Shown here: positions 22,226 through 35,204 of the stretch, piece after piece
How positions within the stretch are numbered: position 1 is the stretch's first letter
How the letters are laid out: each line of letters opens with the position of its first letter
DNA from: Tetracentron sinense
Lineage: Eukaryota; Streptophyta; Magnoliopsida; Trochodendrales; Trochodendraceae
Assembly (NCBI GenBank): GCA_015143295.1
Contig: JABCRI010001043.1
Coordinates: 1-64,000, forward strand
Reading direction: 5' to 3'
Length of the DNA stretch: 64,000 nucleotides
Notes under the pieces: generated by a model
Told to the model about the DNA's origin: nothing
Database searches by the model: none
What the model saw: the letters and a program-made list of their open reading frames with translations, nothing else
Made by a program: the position numbers and the translations under genes

Positions 22226-23369
22226 TCGAAAATTACACTTAGGTTTTCAAAAACATCATAAAAAAAAAAGAAAAGGGAATTAAGTATTTTGAAACATCAA
22301 AGCAAGGGGTCAGTTTTGTCATGTTTGCCTCATTGAATGAGAGATGGGAAGCAATTAACTAAAGAGTCAAATACCACAAAATGTTTTAAACGCATCTTAA
22401 ACACCAAAACAGATGTGAAGGCAAATTATTTACCATGAAGGGTTCAAAAGTCAAAATTGTAAATAAAACGTAATATGAAAAGTCCATTATATATAGCCTT
22501 AGAATGACAGATTGGTAATTAAGTGGGAATAGTGTAAAAGACAATCATACCCTTATTAAACAAAATATCTAAGAGTAGTTTTGTAAGGGCAAAATAGTGA
22601 AAGGTCGTCAACACCCCCATAATAGAAGTGGAAAAGTCCGTAATACCCTTCAAACATAATTTAAGAACTATTGTTGATCTTTCATTTGAGACGTGTTGTG
22701 GTTAGGGCATGAGACAAAGGCAATTCCAATCTACTTGACCCTAGATCTCCGGCAAGTTGCACTTCGACGAACTAATTTCTGGATAAGGTGACTAGACTAT
22801 TTTTTCGGCGCTGTCTATGTCGTCCTTCTCACTGCCCCAAGTGATGTCTATGGTAAATTGCAAACCTTCTTTATCCTAAAAATGTAGCACCCAATCACAA
22901 TCATTTTGGGTTTGGAAAAATTCTATGATCATAATTTTTTGAACCATGCAAACATTTTGATAAAAAGGTGAAATCCGTGTTGCAATGATTGTAGAAGTCC
23001 CTTTTCTATTAAGCATATGTATGGATGACAAGTTTATTGCTAACTCTCCAAATGTGGTTCAATTGTGAAAGACATGATCGACAATTAGGTGATCAAATTC
23101 TCGAACCACATCACACTATTGGATATAATGGCTATCTTCAGTTGTACATCTAATGTGAAAGCTTTCAAAATATAGATCCTTAATAGAACAACTTTTGCGG
23201 ACCAGTTATGACTTTCCTATGTTATTTGTCACTTTATGGTGATTTCTATTACTTATCAATGTAGGTGTCTTCAAGTTAGTAGTCGCAAGAAACGAGCGGA
23301 TTTTTGCTGTGAAAGACCATGCCTCAATTCTTTATTAGAAATCCTTTCCCCACGTGTTGGCCAGCCATA
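22226..23369. other. Unassigned AT-rich sequence
   Basis: No family motif, repeat array or element end was recognised on either strand. Confidence 0.35.
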
Positions 23370-23830
23370 GATAATTGTGAGTTTTGGCTCAAATTCAGAA
23401 TATGGGTTTTTTATTGGGAAGTCGGTATGGATCTTACCCGGATCCTTGATGACCCGGTGTGCGACCCGAGTGACCCGATGTATTTCCGACCCGTTTTACT
23501 TTTCGTTGTAACCCTAGTATATAAAGGGTTTTCTTTGAGGCGGCGTGAGTAAGGGGTTTTTCGAGGGTTTCGAACGAGGGTTTGAGAGAGCTTCTGTACT
23601 CTGTATTTCTCCAGTGTTCTTAGTGGATTTCTTGTCGTTTTCTCCCGTGGACGTAGGCACCTTGCCGAACCACATATATCTTGTCTCTTTTGTGCGATTG
23701 CTTGATTTCTTATTTTCGTATTTCTCTAGATTTGTCGAACTAGTTATAACAATAATAATTCCCATTCTTGAGAAGTGTGATTTGGTGTTTTGCGCCTACC
23801 CGGGGGATTTACTGGGGCGTTGTAAGATGT
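23370..23830 (+). mobile_element. Copia-like LTR fragment
   Basis: A GACCCG-rich start is followed by a TATA box (TATATAAAGGG near 23519) and then CGTGGACGTAGGCACCTTGC and CGAACCACATATATCTTGT. That arrangement (GTGGACGTAGG...CCGAACCAC) is characteristic of the R/U5 part of many plant Ty1/copia LTRs. Clear TG...CA ends, target duplication and internal domains were not found. Short open frames here are incidental. Confidence 0.6.
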
Positions 23831-24809
23831 CCTAATACCCACGGCCATTGAAAAAGAGGTAGTCATCATCATATAAATATGGTGATTGATTTCATGGTGC
23901 CTGATTTGGCTGATTTAGGATACATCGAATTCAAATTCAGCGCAAATCATTTTTGTCATGTTATTTATTATTTTCCTTTATACTGGCACCCTGTTGATCT
24001 TCCGACTGAATAATTGTAAGCAACTATATTCTGCTTCTTTCAATAACGTTGTTACTTAGTTGATAGTTTAAATAACCCGTACAAAGATGCAAACAATTGG
24101 ATGTAGATGATCCTCATCCATATCCCCATGGAGTATAAGCAGAAGTACAATAGCTACTACAGTTTTCTTATGGCGAGAGCATTGCCAAAAAAAGTAGATG
24201 GTCTGATGTTCGGTATTAATTTCTGTGCATATTGAAGTAGTTAGCAATTTGTTGGGTGCTTTGTTGAACTTCCAAAAAGTTGGAACTTGTACTTATTAAT
24301 GTGACTCCATTTGTCTCTATAGGTATTCCAAAGTGATAAATGTACCAAACATTGTTCATTTGCACGGAAGAAGTTTAAAGAGTTAAATGTACCGAACTCA
24401 ATCTTTAGGTTGTTCCTAAGAGATGTATGTACCCAAGACTCTACTTCTCAAGAAGTGTCCGGTGATTACGTAGAATGAATACAAAATGGTCTAAGTAGTC
24501 TATATTATGTGTGTCATTCCTTTTAATTTATGGGGGAAGTAGGTTTGATAGAAGGAACACCCGAAGTTAGACACTAATTGTAGAAATTAGGAAGTATGAA
24601 GACCAACTTTTTATCCGGTCTCCATTAGATTGCATCAAATGGAGCCCAGGCAATTACTAACCGTAATTCGTCGCATTATATTTAGCATGGTTGTTGTAGT
24701 GAACTTCCTCATTTGTCCTACTATCAAACAAACTATTAAGCCGGATGTGAATATATATGTCATTTCAGTCGTATAGAGAAAGTCACTAACATTTGTATTG
24801 TGTAGGTAA
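23831..24809. other. Unassigned sequence upstream of the GRF gene
   Basis: No convincing exon was recognised; it may hold the promoter or leader of the gene that follows. Confidence 0.35.
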
Positions 24810-25263
24810 ATGGCGTCATTGGCTACAGGTAGTGACCAAACATGGCCAACATCAGAGTGTCATTGTGGAGCAGGGCCATGTACTGTAAAGACATCAAGGA
24901 TAGCGAAGAATCTGGGTAGAAAATATTGTTCCTGTCATGGGAAGAAGGTAAGTTATTAAGCAATAAAATGTGAGTAAAGTTCTATGCCACTAGTAGTGAT
25001 GATCTTTATATCTGATGTAGCAGGGGGTAAAATGTAATAATTTTATCAAGTGGTGTGACTCAAATCCATCGTTGGTAGAGCCCGAGGTTGGATCTATACC
25101 TCGTCGGAAGGGCGACGATTAACAAGGGCAACATGTAGCACAACTTTGCGGGCTGCACAACCGACTATCAAAGATGAAGTCGCAATTATCTACTGTTAGA
25201 CATATAGCAATAGGTTGCCTTCTTGTCGTTGTAGTTCTGTTGGGATTTATAATTGTAAAATGA
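24810..25263 (+). CDS. Small GRF zinc-finger protein with C-terminal membrane segment, one in-frame stop
   Basis: Exon 1 (24810-24947) starts ATGGCGTCATTG and encodes 46 residues including ECHCGAGPCTVKTS, NLGRKYCSC. It ends AAG|GTAAGT. A 76-bp intron ends GTAGCAG, and exon 2 from 25024 continues in phase with GVKCNNFIKWCDSNPS. Cysteines, NxGRxY and the F-x-W-x-D ending fit a GRF-type zinc finger, a putative nucleic-acid-binding fold. A TAA at 25120-25122 stops the frame, but the same frame then continues 46 codons to a TGA at 25261-25263, with GLHNRLSKMKSQL and a hydrophobic tail (IAIGCLLVVVVLLGFIIV). Plant GRF microproteins of this layout usually have such a C-terminal membrane segment, so the TAA probably truncates a once longer protein. 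It could also be a real short product. Some relatives travel with transposons. Confidence 0.65.
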
Positions 25264-27190
25264 TACATGGAGTATGACTGTTATTTTTTTGCTCAAGATA
25301 AAGAAGGGGGAAGCCTAGGTAAGAAGTTAAAATTGTTGCAATTCGTACTTTCCTCTATTGTTTTGCTGAACAACATTTCGATTAATTGATATAATAGTTG
25401 TTACAACCTTCAGGTCTCACTTGGAATGATAATGTTTCATGCAGTATTGAATAATCGAGTAGTGAAATTCCCTGGTGTCGTTGACATCCAATATAAGAAA
25501 TTTTCTCAAAGAATTGTGCACAAAGCGTCATTAATAGACATTACTGTCATACTCTTATCGATAGTGTTGCATGTATTAGTGGTTGAATGTCTATAAGCAT
25601 ATAAAGCGAATGACGATCAATGTGGTTTATATTACAGATTCCGTTTCGAACGTGAAATGTTGACAAAATCACAATGCAAGGTGATGGTCTTTGAGTTTGG
25701 AGATATTCAGTGGAATACGCATACATGACTCTCATATGATGCAGTTATGTTTATGGCTACTATGTACCGAACAAAGTATATTGTTGAATGTAAATGTTAG
25801 AGTCTGCAATTGGAATGCAATGAGTGGAGTGTCCAATAATTGAATATTAGCCTCCTACATATAACATTGAATTTTGAAATATTCTACTTTAATCTTTGTC
25901 CGCTATTGAAGAGGTATTTTCTCATGACCCAAAATCCCACTTAGAAGTTTTGAGACTTTGGCTCGTGACTTACACATCAAATCACCCTGTAAACATACAA
26001 GGCATATTAAAGCGGAAGCTGAAAATATCTTTCATAATATATAAACTGTAACTATATTCCAAGTACCAACACGAGTTCAACAAGACAAAATAGAAAGTGA
26101 AAATTCTCACTTAATAAAATATATACATGTCTCTCCCTCACATCCCTCAACAATATTTGAGATAGGGCCCTCTCTTCGTGAGGATGATCCATAGTAGATT
26201 CCTCCTCAAAGTATTCCTCCTCGACTCATGGTTTCGGAGCGTAAGTGTCAACGCGACCTGCCGAAAATAACAGTCCGGCTGAGCATTGAAAAGCTCAATG
26301 TATACAAACCACTAGATAATGATGTTATAACCATTAACATGTTTTCATATATAGTTGATAAGAATAGTCATGCATAACTTTAATCAAATGCGGAAATCAG
26401 ACTTTCAAATACAAATGTGCGTACTTTTCAAAACATGTACTTCTATTCACTTTGCTTTCTTCTGAAATCGTATACTCTTACAAGCTTCTTCATGCCTTTT
26501 ACTTTATAATTATCATCTTTCAGTTACTTTACACATAGCTTATTATGGGAGCGTACTTTCAATACTTTACTATTGTCCGACCTACAAGAGGCAAAACACA
26601 CTAGCATCCTTCATATACTTTAGGCGTGCCTAGCAACTATACCTAGTCTGAGTATGCTAGCACCCTTAACAAACCTCCCTACTGGCAACTTTCTACATCA
26701 TTATACTTGGAATCAGATGACTAGTGCCCTACCTACAAGGGCCAGAACACTCTAGCATCCTCCCAATACCATCACCTTTTTCTTTGTTCATCTTCTTTAC
26801 TTTATTTTTCGGACGCCCGTACTTATACACACTTCGATCATGCAAATACAAGTGTTCATATTTCATTTGTGAGTGACATAATGACAATAAAGCCCCAAGT
26901 ACATAGCCCATGCTTTTCATATCTCATCTATGGAAATAGCATACACATACTTAGATTATACATCTTCCATTTCATCAAGAACATGCTTTTCATCTTTACT
27001 TTTTCATATAGAATCATAGTAAGGTTAGCTAGTAGAAAGTATCTACCTTTCGAGATCGATTCCCTAAGAGGGACACGTGGCACGATCGCTAATTAGTTCT
27101 CTAAACTATATAACACTTATATAAATACTATTTATAATTCTTCAGTTATAGTTCTTGAGTCTAGTCATCAAACCCGACCTAAAACCCAGT
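25264..27190. other. Unassigned sequence
   Basis: No gene is supported. Around 26570-26770 a motif (CTAGCAYCCT with CTACAAGRGSC) recurs, suggesting a diverged internal repeat of a retroelement. Confidence 0.35.
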
Positions 27191-27195
27191 ATGGA

Positions 27196-27235
27196 ACTAT
27201 TATTATTATTATTATTATTGTTGTTGTTGTGGTTA
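27196..27235 (+). repeat. ATT/GTT trinucleotide microsatellite
   Basis: About eight ATT units pass into several GTT units. A related interrupted TAG/TAA array lies near 27388-27420. Confidence 0.9.
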
Positions 27236-29029
27236 TTAAAAATGACATCAACTAACCCTGCAATAAGATGATGCTACCTAAACCAAATTTGCAAAAACAA
27301 AAAAACTGTTATTATTGTGTGCTTCCAAACAGTTTTATTGTTTATATATTTATTTCTTACAAACATTTTTGCCAATGAGCTTTGAGTAGTAGTAATAATA
27401 ACAATAGTAGTAGTAGTACTTGGTTTACCCGCTATAGACGCATACTTCTTTCTCAGAAATTACCCAAAAGTTGTACTTGGTTTTTAGATATAAGGTGTCT
27501 TTTAGTCTTTTTCTATCTCAAGTATACGTGTTATTAAACAGTCTAAAACGTGAAAACATGTAGACAAGTAGAGACAAAGTTTAGACATTCCAAATGACAC
27601 CTAATAGCATGCCTACGGTAGCCCTTTGGGCTACAAGAGGGGTTGTTGCTAATCCACACTAAAAAAAGTCCCACCATTGTCACTTGCGGTTTGTTTGGTT
27701 CAGATTATTATAAGGGCCTGTTTAGGACTTAATCAATTGTGACTAAATTATGTGTTTGGTTCGACTCATGATAAGCATTTATGTAATAACCGATCATGGA
27801 AATAACCAATGATTCCATAATGTAGCCAATAAGTGATTATTGTAGAGCAAAATCGCTGATGCACCTTTAAGACTGATTTTTTTTTCTACTGGTGTTATCA
27901 TCTACCTATAGTTAGTATCAATCATCCGTTAGTCATTAGTGACAAAGAGTGGCACTCTTGCAAGACACACCCATTGGGATTAGATCTCATGACCGCTCTC
28001 ATAAGGGAGGTAGTAGTATACGTGAAAATTATTGTAAGCACACAAATTTGAACCCCGTAAGGCATACAAGATTCACTAAAGCTTGAGAGAAATTCTTCAA
28101 AATTTTCTTTTATGTTTTCAAATTACCGAAATATTCCTTTTAAAAAGGACCAGATAATCAGTACTTATGAAAAGAGTAGAACAATAGACAATGCACCTAA
28201 ATCATTGTCTCTGGTGGATTCAAGAGCAGCATAACATTCAGTTAAACACATGATTCACTCCTTAATTTTAATTTTTGAAGAGTAAACATTTATGTATGAC
28301 ATGAGTTTTGCTGAGCACTTTTAGAGCAGCAAAAACCCTCTTAAGTAGTTCTTTGTCATTGCTGAGAACAGTCAAAACATAATTAAAAACATAATGGAAG
28401 ACACCCAGTAACTCTATTAGTGGTTGAGAATCCAAGTCCACCTTTATCAACTGATTAAAAGAGTGTTACAAGAACAAGTCTGAATTTCAAATAGACTATT
28501 GTTTCATTCTCACTCAACTTATCTTCCTCTGCAATTCACATTTCAACTCACCCTCAACAGCTTGCAACCCTACAGGCTTTATCACAGTCCCTGTACATGA
28601 CCTCTTATAGTGACACCCCATCCCCTTACATTATTCACAACTCTCAACCCTTCATATTCAATCACACCACCACCATTCACATTCAATCACAGCACCCACG
28701 ATACCTCCATTCATGTTCAAACTCTGCACCGCTCACCAATATACAGAACCTCTTCTGCAACCTCTATCTCAGTCCATCTCACCCCATCAATACTATTCTT
28801 GCTCTCTCAATCTCACAACCCAGATTAAGGAGAACACGGGCAAGACATGTTTGGTTTTTCTTAGTGATCTCCTTCAAAGCACACAAAGTTGCAATTACAG
28901 CATATTCATTCCAAGACTGTTAATCATGCACATTGGAGATCAAGATCTCCTATTATATGTTTTAACAACTAAGAAATGTCAAGAAAACAAAATGGGTAAG
29001 TATTTCCATCATGTGTTGCTAACTTCCTA
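27236..29029. other. Unassigned sequence
   Basis: Overlapping plus-strand frames at 28597-29165 are biased (His/Ser/Thr/Pro rich from CACC/TCAA-rich DNA) and show no motif, so they are not called. Confidence 0.3.
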
Positions 29030-29770
29030 CTTATTAAATTTGAAACCAAGTAATCATCCCCCAAACACATTTTCGGGTCTTCTGTGTCTGTCTAGATCGA
29101 AGGCGTCGAGGAACATCAAGGCGAAGCGTCTTTCGATAAAGATCTTCTACACTTATCATCCTTGATGATTCTTCTTCTGATGATGAAGAAATATTCTCCA
29201 GCTGTGCTTCATTCGACGATGAAAGTATCTTCAATTCTACTTCTTCATCCGATGAGGCTGGTGATGTCTATGGTGGCATTTCAGGTGAAGAAAGCATATC
29301 AAAGGCTTTCCCTTCTTCTTTCAACAGTAATAAAGTCTTTCCCAGCAGATTTTGATGTCCAGGCACATCCCTGGAAAAATCTTCAATTACCTCATGTATT
29401 TTGTCCATATGGCCACATTGTCATTTGGCCAACATCTTCAGTGGAGTTTATTAATCTAGATAGAAGAGTCTTCAAAAAGTCATCATTGGCATCTACTACC
29501 ATTTTCATTAGCCCGTTGTGACTATGGCTTTTTTAATTAACTTGATAGCCGCTTCAACTTCTAGTTTCTTGGACTTTACGGTAGTTACTAGACGGGTAAA
29601 GAAATCCTCCATTCCAATTGCATCTAAGATTCTTTTTCGTGTTTCCGTGATTCTAAATTCTCCATCTTTGAAGGACTCGAGAATCCTTAGTACATCAGTG
29701 TAGTCTTCTGCTTCTACTGGTTCTTCAATTACATCAATAAATACTCTCACCTCCATTTCTTTCTCATCTT
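29030..29770 (-). pseudogene. Decayed minus-strand coding segment, family not recognised
   Basis: From 29770 leftwards the minus strand reads as coherent acidic, helix-rich protein in successive frames: EVRVFIDVIEEPVEAEDYTD, LRILESFKDGEF and AIKLIKKAIV to a stop at 29508; then in another frame DANDDFLKTLLSRLINSTED; then HEVIEDFSRDVPGHQN and LLKEEGKAFDMLSS; then a serine/glutamate-rich stretch (29234-29034). The even amino-acid character across frame changes suggests a former gene or an exon series with missed introns. The spacing recalls amphipathic-helix (PAH-like) domains only loosely. A T-rich stretch upstream (29830-29790) could be a 3' splice site. Confidence 0.35.
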
Positions 29771-32558
29771 TTTCTTCAAGAGTATTCTTCAGAAAGAAGA
29801 AGAAAAAAGTTAAAACTTTAAACAGAAATACAACTTCATCCAACTATATAAACTATTATTAGAATTTTTTATAAACTGCCTCAGATAACTAAACAAGTCT
29901 GTGAATCTCAACATATGTTTGACATAAACACATGAGAATGGTAATGGAGTCAACTCATATGCAAAAATCTGAAGTAAAAATCGGTAATAATAGCCCTATG
30001 AAAGAAACAAATTTGACCGAGTCAGGTCTCAAAAAATCTATGTGAATTAATAAATATGAACCAAATGCATCTAATGTCAATTCCAAAAGTAATTTGAGCT
30101 TCTGAATTTAAATTAGAACAGAACTAACTGTCAGAGGAAACACCCAAATTGAAACTAAACTATCACATAAAAGTCTGATCCTAACAGCAGCAAAACTATA
30201 CTGAATTAACCAAAAAACTCAGAAATTAGGCAGTCCTAAATAACATCTAAATCAAGATTTCATGAAACCAAAATCTAAGGAACCAACATTGGATTTTGGA
30301 CTGAGAGAATCTCCAAAAAACGCTAAAGAGAAAGTAGCGAGAATGCATCAGAAATTGAATTCTCTGTCCTGTAAAGTCCTAAGAATCTGAACCAAACATA
30401 AATCAAAAGATCTGGATTCACGGCCCAAGAAGAACTCAAGAAATCTGAACATTAAAGAACCTAAAACAATCTAGACTGCCAAAACCCGAAAATATAAGCT
30501 TCCTAGAACCGAAAAGAATAATCTGAAAACTCAATCTATGTTTCCCCATAAGCTGAGCTTCCAAGAAACAATACATGAAATTACTTGATAATCTGGGCAG
30601 TAACAATCCTAAGTAATCTAAAAGCTTGAACTAAAAAAAACTCGTTAATCTGTTCTTCTAAGCGTCATAATAACCTGAAACCACAACTCATGAGAACCCC
30701 AATAATTTGAAATTGAAAAAAAGGAAGAAAAAAAACTTATTGATCAGAATTAATAAATATGAACCAAACGCATCTAATGTCAATTCCAAAAGTAATTTGA
30801 GCTTCTGAATTTAAACAAGAACAGAACTAACTGTCAGAGGAAACACCCAAATTGGAATTAAACTATCACATAAAAATCTGATCCTAACAGCAGCAAAACT
30901 ACACTGAACTAACTTAAAAACTCAGAAATTAGGCAGTCCCAAATAACATATAAATCTAGATTTGTCTGAACCAAACACAAATCAAAAGATCCGGATTCAC
31001 GGCCCAAGAAGAACTCAAGAAATCTGAACATTAAAGAACCTAAAACAATCTAGATTGCAAAAACCCGAAAATATAAGCTTCCTAGAACCAAAAAGAATAA
31101 TCTGAAAACTCAACCTATGATTCCCCATAAGCTGAACTTCCAAGAAACCATACATAAAATTACTTGATAATCTGGGCAGTAGACCTGATTCGGCCTACCC
31201 AATCTGCTTTTGTGGCAGGGCGCAATATATCTGAGAATGTTCTATTAACCCACGAGATTGTTAGAAACTACCATCGAAACAAGGGTAAGCCAAGATGTGA
31301 TATAAAGATTGATATCCGAAAAGCTTATGATACCCTCAACTGGGAGTATTTGCTGGCAGTGTTGACCTATATGGGTTTCCCTCTGAGATTGATTTCATGG
31401 GTCAAAGTTTGCATCTCAACGCCTAAGTTCTCTGTCAACATTAATGGATCCCCAGAAGGCTATTTTGAGAGTTCTAGGGGACTCAGACAGGGAGATCCCT
31501 TATCTTCATTTCTCTTTGTAATTGCTATGGAAGGTCTCTCTGCCATGATTGATGAAGCTGTTATTAAGGGAGAAATTTCTCCGCATGTAAAGTGCTCGGA
31601 TCCCTTGGTCCCTCATTTAAGCTTTGCTGGTGATCTTTTTGTTTTCACTCAGGCCGAAGAGAACTCAGCTTCGAACTTTAGTAAAATTCTCCATAAATTC
31701 TCATTGCAGTCAGGCCTTCATCCAAATTTCGATAAATCGCAGATTTATTTTTGCGGGGCTAGAGTCAAGAGAAGTATAAAGAACATTATCCGCTTCAAGG
31801 AAGTTACTCTCCCTGTAAAATACCTGGGCCTACCTCTAACTTCTAGGAATATCTTGGTGGCTGATTGTCAACCTCTAATTCTCCGAGTTATGCAAAATGC
31901 TCAGGCTTGGAAAGGAAGACTGTTATCTTATGCAGGTAGGTTGGAGCCGATCCAGTCATTCCTAATGAGCGCTCACATTTTATGGTCAAGTACTTTTCTA
32001 CTCCCAAAGAAGGTCCTCAAAACCTTTGAGCAGATTTGTAAACCGTTTCTTATGGTCTGGTTCGGCGGAAGGAAAAAACATAGTGCCTAATAGTTGGGAT
32101 CGTGCCTGTTCAACTAAAGAAGAAGGTGGACTTGCAATACGAAGAATAGAAGATTGGAACTCTGCTGCCATTTTAAGACACACATGGGCGATTGCATCTC
32201 GAAAAGAAAGTCTTTGGGTGAATTGGGTTCGATCCAATCTCCTTTATAAAGATAAGAATTTCTGGTCCTTGAGCTGCCTTGGGAATGTTCGTGGTCTTGG
32301 CGAAAAATTTTAAACAGTAAAGAGGAGGCAAAAGATCTGATTGTTCATTCGATAGGTAATGGCACAGGGTCCAGGGACCTCATTTTGGTATGACCCATGG
32401 TATAAAAAAGGCATTCTTCATGAATCTTATGGTGACAGGCTGCAATATTTTTCTGGGCTGACTAAGGATGCTACAGTTTCTGGTTTGATTGAAAATGAAG
32501 TTCGGTGCCCCCCTCCACTGCGGTCCACCGATATCCTTGAAGTATGGAATGAGCTCCC

Positions 32559-33184
32559 TGTTGGAAAATTGACCCGATAAGGGATTTACCATATGTTGGT
32601 GAATGAGAATTGACCCAACAAAGAAACCCGGAGTGCGACCCGCTTGACCCGGAAATATTTTTTACCCGGATAGATATGGGTATGGATATGGGTTTTGGGT
32701 TTGAACGGTTAATTTCAAATAGTGTCCGTTGGTGTTTCAAACCTTCAAAAATAAAACTGTTTTTCAGTCCGTTTTTTGTGCCTCTTCCGAACAGGCACAA
32801 GGGAGTCTATGTAATAGACTCCCATTCCTTCATTCAAAGCATCGAATTTTGAAATATCATTCAGAATATCTCTCTCTCTCTCTCTCTCTCTATATCTCTT
32901 TACCATTGATGTTCGAGTACAAACATTGGTCGAGTTCACTGAGTTTAGAAGATTGGAGTACTACTTCTTCTTAACTGTAATCCGTTCTATCTTGGGAGAC
33001 GATTACTCATCAACCTTGAGTACCGAGAGGGAGTGAATTCGTCTTAAGGAAACTGTGTTACATAGGGCTCGGATTTTCCATTATTTATCATTATTCTTGC
33101 TGTTCTACAAATTCCGTAAGTACATTATTGTTTTAGTTTCCTCATTACTTTCATTAATTATATTCTGGAATAAATGGAACAACA
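32559..33184. mobile_element. Solo LTR (626 bp) inside the LINE
   Basis: The ends are TGTTGGAAAATTG and GGAACAACA, so TGTTG pairs with CAACA. A perfect 5-bp duplication CTCCC flanks it (32554-32558 and 33185-33189). It carries a CT microsatellite (32872-32890). No internal domains are present. LINE coding sequence resumes directly after it. Confidence 0.9.
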
Positions 33185-34028
33185 CTCCCATCTCTTCATC
33201 CAATCTCGGTTATGCTAGAAGATAAAATCATCTGGAAACCTAGTGTTTCTGGAAATTATTCTCTCAAATCGGCCTGGCAATCTACAAAGCTGAATATCCT
33301 AAAAGTTTCTTGGGCTGATTTAGTTTGGTTTAATATGAACATTCCTCGCCATAGTTTCGTCTCTTGGCTTACGCTTACGGGTGCGTTGCAAACTCAAGAT
33401 ACTTTGCTTCGCCACAACATTCTTCAGAGATCCAGATGTGTGTTTTGCTGGCATCGAATGAAAGCATCTCTCACTTATTCTTTAAATGAAGCTACACTAG
33501 AAAGATATGGAAGAACATTCTCAAGTTTTGCAGCTACAGGAACATGAGTATTCTTGATTGGGATGACGAGGTAGCTTGGTTATCTGACAACTTTAATGGA
33601 AAAATTCAATCTGTGAAGAAAGTGGCCTTTAATGCAACGATATATCACATATGGAAGGAGAGAAACAATCGAATTTTTAAGAACCAATTCAGTGATTCAT
33701 CTGCTATCATAGAAGTGGTTAGGAAAGACTCTAGAAGTCGGTTCTCTTTCTCCATGACAAGAGTGGAATATACCTAAAGCAATAGAATATTCAAGGACCA
33801 GTGGAATTTAGAAGCTTCCTTCTTTTTGAAATTAGCAAGGGTCTGTTCCTGGCAACCCCCTCCAGCTGGATTTTGGGCACTCAATACAGATGGATCCCTT
33901 CAAGCAACAGGGGCAGGTATTGGAGGCATCATTAGGAACCAGAGTGGAGATTTATGTGGGCTTTCGCTGAAAGTAGTACTCCTGAGCATATTGACACTAT
34001 GGAATTGCAGGCCATTTTGCATGGACGT

Positions 34029-35204
34029 TGTGCAATAACCAGCCCGGGTCGATCTCCTCTCCACATTAGTATTTTTCACCAATCAGGATTATGGGTATGA
34101 TTGGTCACTCATGATAAAAATCCTCGATTCAAGAACTGAGATTGGGTCCGGGGATTCTCTTATGAGTTGGGGAAGGTGTTAGGCACCCCTCCTTATCTGT
34201 CGAATGACAGTTACCTTTTAATTTTTCTCCATTAAATTAATTTAAACAATTATTTTCTTTATTTTTACTCATTTTATTTCGAGATTGGAAATTCACCCCT
34301 CATCAACCGAGTTAGGGTGATTTTCTTTCTACTTGCTTTTTAATTTCGAGATTGGAAACTCGCCCCTCCTCGACCATCGCCCATTCTCGACCGAGTTAGG
34401 GTGATTTTCTCTCTAGTTGAGCAGTAAATCCATTTTCCCTAAATCGGCGAACAGCCACGCTCTCTCCTCAACTGAATCGAGAGGGCCCCCGCCTACGTTA
34501 GGTGGAAAAGAGAAGAAATAACTTATTTTAAACTAATAAAAGAAAAGACTGAAATCAAAGAAATCAAAGACCTTGTCTTCCAACTCTTTCCTTCACCTAG
34601 ATTTCCTCTTCCTCACGACCGTTTAGAGGGAAATCACCGAGCTACTAAGAGAAAGTGAGAGAAGAATAGGCTTGGATGGGTAGAAGTAGAATGGGATGGG
34701 GAATGTTGCATACCTTTAGATTCCGCTCCAATAATCCCGCGCTCCAAGCACCTAATTAAAGATGAAAACAATGAAGCAAATACGAACTCCGAGGCTAGGG
34801 TGTGAGATCTTGCTCTCTTCTCCACTAGGGTTTCCAAAGATTGAGGGTTTTCCAAGATGATTTCCAAAATGTAGAGATCCTAAAGTATTCCCAAGACTAG
34901 GGTTTTTCTCTATTTTTCAAGATGAACTAAGAGTGTGGGGTGAAGACCCTTTTATAATAGTCAGAAGAAAGGGTTTTCTTGTTTTTTTCCGATATGGGAC
35001 TAAAGTTTCCCCCAAAAACTTAAACAGTGTTTAAAAGAATGAGTTTCTCCTCTCTTTTGGACTTGGTCTAGCTTGGCCTTGTATTGGGCTTTGGCTTTGG
35101 CTTAACCTCGGGTTATTTCGGAGTTCGGATCTTCTTCATTGAGTCCATATTTCGATACTTGGAGTGAAACGAGTCATTGCGGCGTACAAAATTGGGTATC
35201 TACA
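34029..35204. mobile_element. Second solo LTR (1176 bp) inside the LINE RNase H region
   Basis: It starts TGTGCAATAACC and ends GGGTATCTACA. The flanks GACGT (34024-34028) and GACTT (35205-35209) are a 5-bp duplication with one mismatch. Inside is the GGTCCGGGGATTC...AAGGTGTTAGGCACCCC motif found in many plant LTRs. The RNase H frame is cut at HG|LQVALD by this insertion. Confidence 0.85.

Noticed and set aside
23319..23835. Overlapping frames of 77-96 codons on both strands
   Set aside because: They lie in a copia-like LTR with TATA and R/U5 motifs; no protein family fits.
28597..29165. Three overlapping plus-strand frames of 72-150 codons
   Set aside because: His/Ser/Thr/Pro bias from CAC/TCA-rich DNA, mutually overlapping, no start or splice context, no family motif.
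32745..32974. Short frames inside the first solo LTR
   Set aside because: They cross a CT microsatellite in a non-coding LTR.
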